A stretch of DNA of 64,000 nt, taken from positions 39,056,533 to 39,120,532 of the forward strand of contig OV121090.1 in the NCBI GenBank assembly GCA_921293015.1, in the 5' to 3' direction. The position numbers were made by a program, and so were the translations under genes. The stretch's first letter is position 1. Each line of letters opens with the position of its first letter. The notes under the pieces were generated by a model. It did not search any database, had not been told where the DNA came from, and saw nothing but the letters and a program-made list of their open reading frames with translations. Below, piece by piece: positions 1 to 12,000 of the stretch. This stretch comes from Phorcus lineatus. Taxonomy: Eukaryota; Mollusca; Gastropoda; Trochida; Trochidae.

Positions 1-505
1 ATCCATCCGGTTATTTGTAACATTATAACTCAAAGATATATATGTTAGATCCTTCACATGTGAGATGCTTTTCAATCATAATCCTTGTATGTGAATTTAA
101 ATTTTGCAGCTTCCATGGTAACACAAGAATACAAGATAAAAACCCTCTAGACATTTCACTATTACGCTTACTATAACAGTTGACAACACCGAAAACACCC
201 CTGAAATTCTTACTATATCATCATTAGCCAATTTGAATTTTCTTTTAACAAAGCAGGCGGTATGCAAACAGATCTTCTGCTGTTTCTATTTAAAAAGCCA
301 AAATATATTTTTGAAATCTTATTGATCAGATGTCAAACAGAAAACACTTTTGGAATTCAATGCTCCTAAAAAAATTAAGCACAATTAACAAAGTATCTTG
401 TGTGTACACTTGTTCAATCTGAATAGGTAGGGTGGCAACACAACAAAACAAGGGTTTAGTGTAAAAATATATATATATATATTTAATGTATAAACAGATC
501 ACAGT
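1..505. other. TTC5 3' flank / probable 3' UTR
   Basis: AT-rich DNA downstream of the TTC5 stop codon on the minus strand. It has a short (AT)n run at about 468-482. I see no clear AATAAA on the minus strand here, so the transcript end is undefined. No other gene is visible. Confidence 0.4.
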
Positions 506-3500
506 TCACTCGGACACTGCACTGACCGCCAGCACAGACATGGCTTGTTTATCCAGGCCCAGTTTCTTCCCATTCACCACCAGCATCACGGGCAGATCCA
601 CCCGAATACTCAAATACTTGAACACCTGGAACATTAAAATTGCATACTAAATGCACAGAATATGGAACAAAGGTGAAAATGTAAGAAGTAAGATTGAAAT
701 GTAGCCAGGCAAAGATGGTAATGATAATTTTAAAGGCAAAAATCTTGAAAGGTGGTCTTCACAAAAAAGCACCAGGTTCAGAGCTGTTGCACTGGCCTTT
801 GTTTCACACACTTGTATATATCATGTCAGCTGATTATTGGCTTCTTGTAAGAATTTCAAATTTCTCAGTCGACATTTTCGAGAGATATGACTATATGTAT
901 ATGGGCCTGAGGCCTTCGTACTGTAATAAAGACTTGACTTGACTAGGAGCTTGTTAAAGTGTCCAGGAGCACAAAGTTGATGGTTCCTGCTCGCCAAGCT
1001 ATTTCTGAAGATATTCAATACTTTTCCTTTTATAATGAGCCAGAACGTTGCTTTGTTAGCTTAATGCAAAAGCCATCTGACGCTTTTATAATATGACTTG
1101 AATATAAGTTAAATAAAATACACACATGATCTTTTGAGATTATTATTGTGCTTGTACGAGTGAGTAAAACCAATGCTTTGCTTGTTCATGCAATCACAAT
1201 AACTGACCCTTGTCTTTGACATTATTCAGATTTCTTTCTTTCTTTACCTGTTAAGAAAGAATGGTTTGTTGCCCTTTTTTCTTAAGAGAGGAACTCAAAC
1301 CCAAAATTGTGAACAAATGAAGGTATCCTGGTATGGCCAGAACTTACATTGTCTTTATGGTTGACCTGAACTGCTTGCACGTACGGGTCGGGTATTGCCA
1401 CAGAGTCTCCGATCTTGACGCCAGAACCTTGGGCGATGTTGTACACATTCACTGGAATACATGTGTGACTCTCATCTACCATACAGAATGTGCTGCAACC
1501 AACAGAGATTTACATAATACCTAGTCTTCTTCATTATGTTGGGAATTCATTCACTAAAAGGCTACTTTTTTGTACACATGAAGCTAAGTGAACCCCTGCC
1601 TAATTAATATAGTTCGATGAAGAGGATAATTTTAGAAACTACACACAAATATTTGCTTAAAACAATTTTTACAAACTACAAAAACAAAGAAACAACAACT
1701 TTAAATCAACAACTACAGTTGAATAGAAATCAGAGTGTGCTGTTGTTCCTATCATGACATTGGGATAGGTAAATACCTTTAACTACCCTTGGACTCCTAA
1801 TGTGGTGATGTCATAGCAATGTGATGGCATAAAAGCAATATGTCATGTAGATGACAATGGCAGGGTAGTATACAAAATCTACTGTCAAAACTACATCTGT
1901 GAGGTATCACTTGATCTCACACAAGCAACTCCTGTAGAAAACACGGGTACTCCAAAAATAATCCACTTACAATGGCAGAGCCTCCTCCGAGCTGATGGTA
2001 CAGACAACCTTCCCGAGGACTAGCTTCTCGTGGTTTATCTCTGACTGCAGATCAGCAAGGGCCACTTTTCGCAGGGTGACTGTCTTCCCCTTCGAGCTAG
2101 TGTAGGTACCTCCCTTGTATGGGCCCAGGTCCCGGTCATCATTCAATGACTGTACCAGTGTCTCAAGTTTCTTAGACTTCATTTTACCCTGTATAAGAAA
2201 GAGTATTATTAAACAATGAACCATGCAATGCAACTAATCTTTACTTAAATAGCAGTTTTAATAAATAATAATCTAAAATCAGCATTTTATCATACCAAGG
2301 GTACTGATTTATCTTACCTACCTCAGTGTATTGAAACAAACTTGAAAGGGGTCAGTTCAAGAGTGCCATTTTGGAAATTTCAATTGAAAATAAACTTTAA
2401 AATTATCATAAAGTTACCAACACGGACTAACATTAACAAGGAAACCAGCTATTGGCAAGTTGTTGACATACCATATGTACTAAATTACCATCCCGGGGTT
2501 CTTATTTGTTGAGCACCGACTTGCCACCCAGGTTTCTTTTTGTTCCAAGTCGAGTTCTAAATGTGTATACCCAGGCAATGTTTAACTTAGGCCCCAATGA
2601 CTCCTGGGTTGTATTCTAGGTAATACACACATGACCTTAATTTTGATCATGTCTGTGACTGTGTGAAGGTACTGACCTTAGTTTTGATCATGTCTGTGAC
2701 TGTGTAGATACTGACCTTAGTTTTGATGTCTGTGACCGTGTGAATGTACTGACCTTAGTTTAGACCATGTCTGTGACCGTGTGAAGGTACTGACCTTAGT
2801 TTAGACCTTGTCTGTGACTGTGTAGATACTGACCTTAGTTTAGACCTTGTCTGTGACCATGTGAAGGTACTGACCTTAGTTTTGATCATGCCTGTGACTG
2901 TGTGTAGGTACTGACCTTAGTTTTGATCATGTCTGTGACTGTGTGTAGGTACTGACCTTAGTTTTGATCATGTCTGTGACTGTGTGTAGATACTGACCTT
3001 GGTTTTGATCATATCTGTGACTGTGTGTAGGTACTGACCTTAGTTTTGATCATATCTGTGACTGTGTGTAGATACTGACCTTAGTTTTGATCATATCTGT
3101 GACTGTGTGTAGGTACTGACCTTAGTTTTGATCCTGTCTGTGACTGTGTGAAGGTACTGACCTTAGTTTTGATCATATCTGTGACTGTGTGTAGATACTG
3201 ACCTTGGTTTTGATCATATCTGTGACTGTGTGTAGATACTGACCTTGGTTTTGATCATATCTGTGACTTTGTGTAGGTACTGACCTTAGTTTTGATCATA
3301 TCTGTGACTGTGTGTAAGTACTGACCTTAGTTTTGATCATATCTGTGACTGTGTGTAGGTACTGACCTTAGTTTTGATCATGTCTGTGACTGTGTGTAGG
3401 TACTGACCTTAGTTTTGATCATATCTGTGACTGTGTGTAGGTACTGTAGCAGCTGAGATTCCTTCTCGGCAGGTTCTTTCCACGCCGGGTCGAGCAGGTC

Positions 3501-6500
3501 GGCCTGAGAGAAGCCAAGCAGTGCCTGCTGGTAGTCCTCTTGGTACTTGTACGACTGCAGGGTAAGGTGGATCAATATATGAACATTTTAACCTTTGTAA
3601 TGTGAATATTAAGAAGATTACAGGACCACTCGCTGTTGAACTTGTACGTCTTTAAAGAGAAATTGGTTTTTTTACCATCTACACCTCAACACCACTCATC
3701 ACGCCTGACATCTCATGTACATGCTAACTACTGTGTTTGTTTACCTGTCATGCATACAAAGTTTACATTTCAGAATGGTTACATACTTAAGTTTTGTTGG
3801 TTAATGTTAACAAATATATGCGACAGACCTGTGTAAAACATTCTGCAGAGATAATCATTAACACTGCAGGATTTCTGCATTAAAAATTTATTTCCTGACA
3901 TTTTTTTCACATCCGAAGATTCCTCAAGTTTAATATTGAATCACAGAATCAGGAATTACTTGAAGAATGTTTAAATATGAACCAAGCTCGAGATAGAGGG
4001 TGAGATCTTACCACAGCTCGGTTAAAGTGAAGATCTGGGTTTCCTTGTGCTATTGGGTCTCGTTCCTGGAAGGAACAAAGGAGACTTTTTGAATTATCTT
4101 TATGCAGTAGCAGCATTTACAATATCACAACCATTCAGAACCAATTTTATTCACCTCAAGATTTAAATTCAAAGAAAATTAAGCTTGGAGCAATAGTTAG
4201 GTTAAGTGCTGACAGACAGTTGTTATATCATAAACTGTATTTCAATGACCTTCATTAAAACCTTTATGAACACGTTAAAACCTTTATAAAAGTACGCATA
4301 CTTACTGCTTGTGAATATGCACTCATGCACTGTTTGAGTATTTTGGGGTTCTGACCGGCCGTGAAGAAGAGAGACAGGTAGGCATTGCCCAGAATCACTG
4401 AAAGAAAATGGTCATTGAATTGATCGTGAGATTCCGAACTATTATCAAATCTTTTTCTATTGCATGTATACATATAAGAATATTACACATAAGAATATCC
4501 CTAAAAATTCCAAATTATAAGTAGATATATACTCTCAGTTGTTGTGTCTTTATATTAAAAAATTTATCATCAAGAACTTTTGATCATTTGAGTATTTGGG
4601 AGAAGAACGTTGATCTGGCACATTCAATTTTTCAAAGTGATTTTGTGAATGATAGATTGAATCAAAGGAAGTCATTTAAAATATTTTGGATTTTTACAGG
4701 TAGGTCAAGGGAATATTTGTAAGAATATCATAATAGGTCAGAATATAGATTTACTCTAAAACATAAAAATTCACAACTGTTGTTTCTTTATTCGACCAAG
4801 TCCTTTATACTTCATTCTATCCCTGATGTAAATGTTAATTGATAGCTGAGGTAAATTTTTATTTAATAGTTAATAACTTAGTTAATTTTACATAATGTAT
4901 TTCATAAATATTTCAAATAATTATGTGAACTCACACCAGGAGGTTCCGTCCTTGATGTCGAGCTGTATGGCCTCCTTTGCCTTCTCAACACTCTCCTCGA
5001 TCAGACTCACTTTCTCTGCTGGGGGCCCACTCAGCTGACGCAGCACCATCGACAAGTTCCGCAGGGATACCTTGTTCTTTTGCTTGATTTATGATCAAAC
5101 AATTCATGAATTAATAGCTATTTCTGACCCTCTTTTCCTTTTCAGTGAAGGAACAAAATTATTGTCTACTTATTAATTAATATTAAAGTTTCCCCATGAC
5201 CATGGTTAGTTTCAAGGGCGTCGCGGTTTAAAAAAAGAAAGAAGTAGACATCATATATTCCAACAACATTTGTTATTTCAAATTTTATCTTTTGATTTAA
5301 GTGTATATTTTTCCTGTAATAATATGATATTTTTATCATCTCTAGTACTTTACTGCATAATTGTGAAATTTTTATGTTCTCTTACATAATTCAAAGCACC
5401 GGTAAAGCAGTTCTTGGCAGATGGAATATTTCCACTTTTCCAGTAGCATTCTCCGAGATGGTTCCACGCTTCGACTAGCTTAGGGTCACGCTTCACTGCC
5501 TTTGAAAGATAATCCAGAGCCTCTTGACTAAAATCTGATGTAACATTCAAAGTCTTTCCTCTCAACATGTTCAGCACAGCTTTGTTGCTGATCTTGTCTG
5601 AAAATAATGTAACAACAACTTCCCTGAGAAAGATAGTCACTGTTAAGTACTCGTCCTAACTGATTACTATTAATAATCTGAATGATACATATTATCAAAC
5701 TAAAATTAGGAAAAAAACCTTTCACTTCAAATATTCATGTGACCATTTTTTCGCGCTAACATTTTTATAATAGGTAATTTCATAAAGGTTAATATACAGT
5801 AAGAAATACATTATTTTGATAGGGTTATCTTTAGAATTTAACCTTTATGTTCATCAATCAAATGCAATGTCTCTTCCATCTTTTTCTGTACATCTCCTGC
5901 TTTATCCACTGATTTTGCCACACCAAACCGCTCAAAGTACCGATCTCTGAAGTCATACAAGGTTTCAACAGCTGCCTGGAAGCAATAAAAGATCAATTCA
6001 TAAATTAATTTATTACTCATTGAGTAAAATTCCACAGGACCATAAAAAATACTATAACTTATAAAACATTTAACTTATCCAACATCAATTCTAATGCAAA
6101 AGTGTACCGTAATTAAAGGACTGTAATATCTATTCTGGTTTTGTACTTATCAAGCCTCTACTTAAACAAGTTGGGACTGTAGCAGATAGGACTAGTCTAA
6201 ACTTCATCAATTAGGCCTATTCAATATGTCAAAAACTAAAATTTGGTTTTGTAGAATAAAATATTAATAAAGTTACTGAAGTGAAGAATTGGCTCTTTGA
6301 AATAAATGTGCACATTATATGACTATATCAGACACAATCAATGTGGACTGTGCTTTCATACTCTTCTGACAATAATTCACATTATTTCAATTGACAAATT
6401 TCATCAAACTTCAGGTCAAAAACTCAAAATCATAGAAACCTAATGTGTTATACTCTTTCCTGATCAAAAACACAACTCATCAGAAGATAGTTAACCGTTT

Positions 6501-8088
6501 CCTTGAAATTCGTAGGGGAAATGAACTTTATTGCCCAAAATGGTGGATTGCTATCTCTTGTTTTCATCTTCGGACAGCAGCTAAGCCCCTGACCTCTGTA
6601 TTGGTTGACCCCTATCAGCATATTCAAATAAGTGTGTCGGACACGAAGTAAATTACTTCTCCTAAATATCAAAGGGATCTGTCCTTTTAAAGTGTTAAAA
6701 TGCTTTAACATTACAAGGTTGTAACGTGAAGCATTCGTAAAATAAACAATAATGACAAAAATTTCAAGCAATTTATAATGCAAACGAAAACATTCTCTCT
6801 TTTTCAAAAAGGGTTCTTATGCAAATAACTCAATTTATAGTATCATATCAATCTTTCATATAAAAATGTCATAGAGTTAACCATGCCTGTTTACGAAAGT
6901 GGTATTCACATATTGATGTAACGTAGATGAAAAACACAACTATACTAACTGTCCATTTTCCATTTCCCTTGCAAAAATCTTGACAGATTTAAGTTCTAAT
7001 TGTTTTTGTAAATTAAAAGAATTTTGAGCTAATGTTTTATACCATTTCATGCATATTTATAGATATAAAAATACAACAGACAATCAAATTAGTTACGTTG
7101 TCATTAACAAGATTACCATTTATGCCAAGTTTTATATCTCTTGTATAATGTTCTTAAGATTGCAAAGACAGCATAGGTTCTCGTAAGTTCGGGAAAGTTT
7201 AGGGTTGTTTTTGTGTTGTTATTTTAAGTTTGAACCCTTTGTTCGCGGACCGAGGCGATTTTTATTGCTTACAAAGTCAAAATGTAGAGGGTTTCAAGTC
7301 ATGAATCGACACCTGCCGAATACTCGGAAAACGACGTACACTAATCATCTGACCAAAATGTTCACTATACGTCAATCTAAGTGTGGTTTTCTACCTAGAT
7401 CGGCCGATTATACGTCGATTGACGTATTATACCTCCATTTCAGGATACCCCCCAACCTATCTTAAAGGGACCATTCGAGCGGGGTATTTTTGTGGAAACG
7501 AAATTCAGGAGGACTTTCCTGTTAACAAAAATATATGATTTTTACATGATTCTTTTCACACTTAATGTCAACTTTGTACATGAGTTTAACATTTCAGTTG
7601 TTCAAGATTGCACAATTTGACAAAGAATAAAGTGTATCGATCAAAAAAGAAAAACTTCGTGAAATGAAGCCAATCATCGGAGCTACGAATGTGGAATGCA
7701 TTACTACGACAAAACATTGTCGTAACTGACAACTTTTATTATGAATTATTTGTAAATATGCCCCTCTTCTATCAATCTATTAGTTATTTCTTAATTTTTT
7801 CAATGAATTAGCAAAATACAGCACATTTGATTTCTCGCAATGCTAACATTTCAAGATGGCGGATGAAAGCCGCTCGAATGGTCCCTTTAAAATGTAAACA
7901 ACACATCAATGGCATGCATAGTTGACGTATATCAATTCATTGCACATTAACATAACGGGAATTAATTATCATTAACTTACTTCAACTTTCTGTAAAGCCA
8001 TGGCCGGGGTCACTGTTGTTGATTCTTTCTGTTCGGGCTTGCTTGGGTTGCTACTGTCAACACATGAGTTTTCTGAAACTTCCGCCAT
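506..8088 (-). CDS. TTC5: TTC5 (STRAP), tetratricopeptide repeat protein 5, complete, 10 exons
   Basis: Exons, 5' to 3' on the minus strand: 8088-7981, 5975-5843, 5597-5386, 5082-4935, 4397-4306, 4065-4012, 3554-3408, 2188-1971, 1492-1348, 625-506. All have AG/GT borders and compatible phases, giving 458 aa (human TTC5 is 440 aa). The N-terminal two thirds are TPR helices, clearest at about residues 114-151 ([15 protein letters not shown]). Landmark matches to the family are [37 protein letters not shown] and the C-terminal MVYN-like/IGDSVAIP segment of the OB-fold domain. In vertebrates the protein is a p300/JMY cofactor in p53 responses and the adaptor that recognises nascent tubulin to trigger tubulin mRNA decay; the role here is inferred from orthology. 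The start is the ATG at 8088. An in-frame ATG at 8121 would add 11 residues, and the frame stays open upstream to a possible acceptor near 8188. The donor of the 3554-3408 exon is embedded in a minisatellite. Confidence 0.93.
780..945 (+). mobile_element. Retroelement 3' tail remnant
   Basis: Lies in the last TTC5 intron. It ends in an AATAAAGACTTGACTTGACT-type tail, a pattern typical of the 3' ends of dispersed retroelements in mollusc genomes. No coding sequence remains. The identification rests on the tail only. Confidence 0.35.
2637..3445 (-). repeat. 41-bp minisatellite, about 20 copies, overlapping a TTC5 exon end and its 5' splice site
   Basis: Tandem units of mostly 41 bp, some shortened to about 37 bp. 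On the minus strand each unit reads as the last roughly 36 nt of the TTC5 exon at 3554-3408 (encoding [12 protein letters not shown]) followed by the donor GTCAGTA. The true exon end is the copy nearest the unique coding sequence. The other copies lie downstream in the intron, each with a near-identical donor. Confidence 0.92.
7462..7890. mobile_element. TTAA-flanked MITE (Kolobok/T2-like), TTC5 intron 1
   Basis: Perfect inverted ends. The left end is TTAAAGGGACCATTCGAGCG at 7462, and its exact reverse complement ends at 7890, so the element spans 429 bp. If TTAA is the target duplication, the TIR proper is AGGGACCATTCGAGCGG. TTAA plus TTAAAGGRR-type ends is the pattern described for T2 MITEs assigned to Kolobok. 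No coding capacity is visible. Confidence 0.82.
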
Positions 8089-9048
8089 TTGTCGGCACGC
8101 ACTTGAGTAGTACTTTGCCATATCCGTTACAATAGTGCAAGCGTTATTCGAATAGTCCTCAGCTCCAGTGGAAGTGCTTGTAAAATCTGTTTAAACACAC
8201 TGTTAATGAAGAAAATGCTCATCATCTCGCTTCAGTTGACAATAAAAGAACGAATATTATTGGTAAAAAAGAATCATTGATTGGTGTAATTGTTCAGGTT
8301 CGATAAAAATTCGCTAACATTGAAAATATCTAATCTTTTCAAAAGGAAATTGATAAAAACAATTTGTTGCAATGATAATTTGTATGTCTATCTATTGATC
8401 TATTTGGATTTAAAGTTGAACTTTGCAAAAAAAATGTCATCATTAATTTCAGTGGTCTACTTCACCTATCATTTATAGGAAAGAAAAGAAAACAATAATA
8501 TTTAGAAAAATGAAATCATTAGGAACTTTTAATATGTTTCAAATTAGTGGGGTATCTCAAGAAAAGTTACTACATGTTCTTATTTGGAAGACAATATGTT
8601 TAGATAAATAAAAAAGGTTTTAACGAACGCACTGCAATTACCAAGTTTGGCTAAATTTATGGAACCGAACCCCTCAATGTGAATGATTATAAGGTGTTCA
8701 CACAAAAATGGCGAAGTTTTAACTTTAAAATGAGGCACCTTCTACACGGATTACGGATAATCGGGCATGGCAAAGCGATATTAACCCTTTTAAAGTGTAT
8801 AGTGCATAAACTGATATTTAATGGGAACGTTTTCAACAAATAAAATATACAAACTAGCTACAGGAATTTGAATAATGTATGAGTATATTTTTCAAATGTA
8901 AAATCATTTCGAAGTGTAATGTCTTAGCACTCTTTTTCGGCTCATTGAACGGGTATTCATTATGAATTTTCGAAGGGCAGTAAGTTTATTCGTTTGACGA
9001 TTTCTTTTGTTATTGGTTCCTCCGTCGAAAAGTACAAAACTATCCGCA
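8089..9048. promoter_or_regulatory. Shared divergent promoter region of TTC5 and CEP72
   Basis: About 960 bp separates the two start codons in head-to-head orientation. No TATA box or CpG-rich core stands out by eye. Both transcripts must start here unless upstream non-coding exons lie inside the partner gene. A weak acceptor at about 8188 on the minus strand would allow an extra 5' TTC5 exon. Assignment rests on gene orientation only. Confidence 0.5.
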
Positions 9049-12000
9049 ATGGCGCTTACTTTGACAGAAGATTTGATTAGAAATCGCGTTAGTTTAACTC
9101 ATGACAATCTTGGTAAGAAATTTATTATTATTTCCTCGTTTGATGAATGTACTTATGAAATGTTTTATATTTATTTCACAACAGTGTCATTTATCTATTT
9201 ATGCTGTACCAATGGCGCTTATAAGCGGAGCATTTTCTTATAACAACCAACTTGGCCAACTAGACCTAATGTTTACATTTTTTCATGCTTGATGCATCTA
9301 AGAGCGAGAAGAAAAACAATCATTACTAATGCATCGACTCAGTTTGTAGAGTTCAATTTATGATTAATGATGATATAACTCATGATTGTGGATAATTAGA
9401 AAACATGTAACTGTCATTTTCTCTACAGCATGTTATGACATGTTTGGTCAAGGGAATGTGGCCATACATTAATACCTTTTGTTTGTTTGTTTTAACCAAG
9501 TAAAATCTGGCTCCAGTGAAAGAAAGCCATAAATCATGCTGGCGCGACCAAGTTAATGTGGTTGTAAATTGTGTCAAGTTTTTCACTATCTTGGATAAAG
9601 TTGTAAAACTCCTTGTGTTGACAAGAGACATCCATACATGAGGTCACAGGAAATTTAAAACATTTATAAAATATATAGAGGATACTAAACGACCTTCTAT
9701 TTAATACTATTTTCATAAAACGAGTTAATGATTAAGTATAAAACGATACCAAATCATTAAAGTCATAGTCTCATTTTTGCAAGGCAAATTGTAATGCACG
9801 CCGGACAAATAGTTCATCACTCACATAAATCTTTCCCCTGAAGTTTTCAACAATTTTCAGAAATCTGCGTGCATTCTAGCCCTCAATAATGAAGTTCAAA
9901 ACACCCTACCCTATGTGTTTGGCGAGCGTTAATCCTTACCACGTCATTTCACTAAGGCCATGACGTGGAACACATGAAATTTCCCAGCTACATATACAAT
10001 GAAAATAGCCAATAACTTACCTTTTTGTCAAATACAAAAAGGTGGTAAACTCAATGAAGAATGCATCTGTCGTAAGTATCGGCGCTGCAATTATTAGATT
10101 TCCGATATTTCGTGCTCGCGATGGGATTGCACTTGATTCGGTAACTCTTTGGTCTGAAACGGCATACACCAATATTTTATAACAGGCTCAAAAATGAAAA
10201 TCTTTGCAGACTCGACAGGAAATATTGGTGTAAGTGATCAGAATTTTGCTCGTTAAGAATAATTAGCCCGGTTTGGTTGCCTTACAAAATTGAGACTATG
10301 ACTTTAACAAGTTTAATTAAAAAAAGTACTAATTTGAAGGAAGTTAAGTTTTCTGTTTATTACTTGACAATAGTGTACTGAACAAAACATTTAGAATTTT
10401 TTTGCAACACAATACTGTGACGTCATACGTGCAACGGTATTACATTAGTTTGATATTGCCATACAAATATTAAACTGCAGTATCTTTCATGGGCAAGTAA
10501 TAAAGAAAATTATATCCCCCTCCTATACCAGTAGACTCTTGGACTGAAATTCACTCCATTCGTTGCTTATAATCTCAAATCCTCCAGAATCATCTTCAAT
10601 AATTTCCCTCTGATTCTTTACTAATAGTATATCAATGAAGATTCATTTAATGTATTCACCTTTGCCAAAAACTTTCAACTATATGTCAATTTAATCTGAA
10701 AGTATGATCAGTATCATACCATTATCATTGCCAGACAGCTATTATAGAGGTGATTTCAGCAGAATTTGAAATTGTAAATAAGTTTACAAGTAGAGTTTAC
10801 ACATATACCGTATTCGACGTAACAAATGCCCTGGGCGCTAAGGAAATTGAAAAGAGGGAGTGCTTATTAAAATGGCTTTCCAATTAATTCTATAGATTAT
10901 CAAAAGAACAAATTTGGCTTGCAAACATGTCTATTGAGTAAAAAGACAGCCGCCTGGTTTTTTTTAGATGAATACTTATGAGAGGAGGGTGATAATCATA
11001 TTGTGAGATACAAAATGTGGTAAGGGGCCGCTTATAGGGGGAGGGCACTTATTAAGTAGAATATGGTATGTCAAAATAGAAATGGTTTTATTCTGTGTAA
11101 GAAATGTTAGCAAACTATTAGTGTAGCTGATGATTAGATTGTTTCTGATCAAGTTAATCACTATAATCAAAGTTTTTATTTTTTTGTCCCTCAGAGGATG
11201 TCAAGTCCCTCTCCCTACCAGGAACCTACCATGAGAAAATTGTCAGTCTTGGCAGTTCTTTGCGGAAGTTTTCCAGACTCAAAAGTCTTGATCTGTCTCG
11301 CAATGCCTTGGATAACTTAGAGGTAATCAATGAATCTTAATGTCAATTTCAATTATATATCCCAGCTTTTGTTTGTACATTTTGAGCTAATTAGACCTAT
11401 AGGGTCTGTATTGCCTCAATTTTAGGTACTTCACAAAGTTTTATGTACTGCAGAGGCAATGTTTTCTTAACGATTTTGTTAATCATTTATACTTTAATTG
11501 AAATGTATGATGACAAAATATTTGATCCATTAAAATTCTAAAAGTAACAGTACAATAATGTTATTAATGTATTTGATAGACTATATGGTAATTACTATTT
11601 TAGCATACTGTTTAAACCACTTGACCACACACACATGATGATTATGATTTTACCTTCTTTTCAGGGAATGGAAAATCTCAAGTTACTTGAGAAATTGAAT
11701 CTGTATCCTTTTGAAATCTGACCAGGATGCTGGGAACAAGTTTATTCCCAATAGTCAAATTCTCTAATGTGGTCATACATAAAATTCATTTTTAGAAAGT
11801 TATTGATATATGCAGATTTATTTTTTGGTTTTTTTGTTGTCATATAACCTCTTCATTGTATCCATTTTCTATTATATTTGTGTATGCTTTTTGTTTACTT
11901 TTACTTTCATAGTTGCATTCTGATATCCCCTCTATCTATTACTCTACGTTTTACCCCTCTTATTGTTTGTACTTTAAACATTAGCCTTAGTTAATTATTA

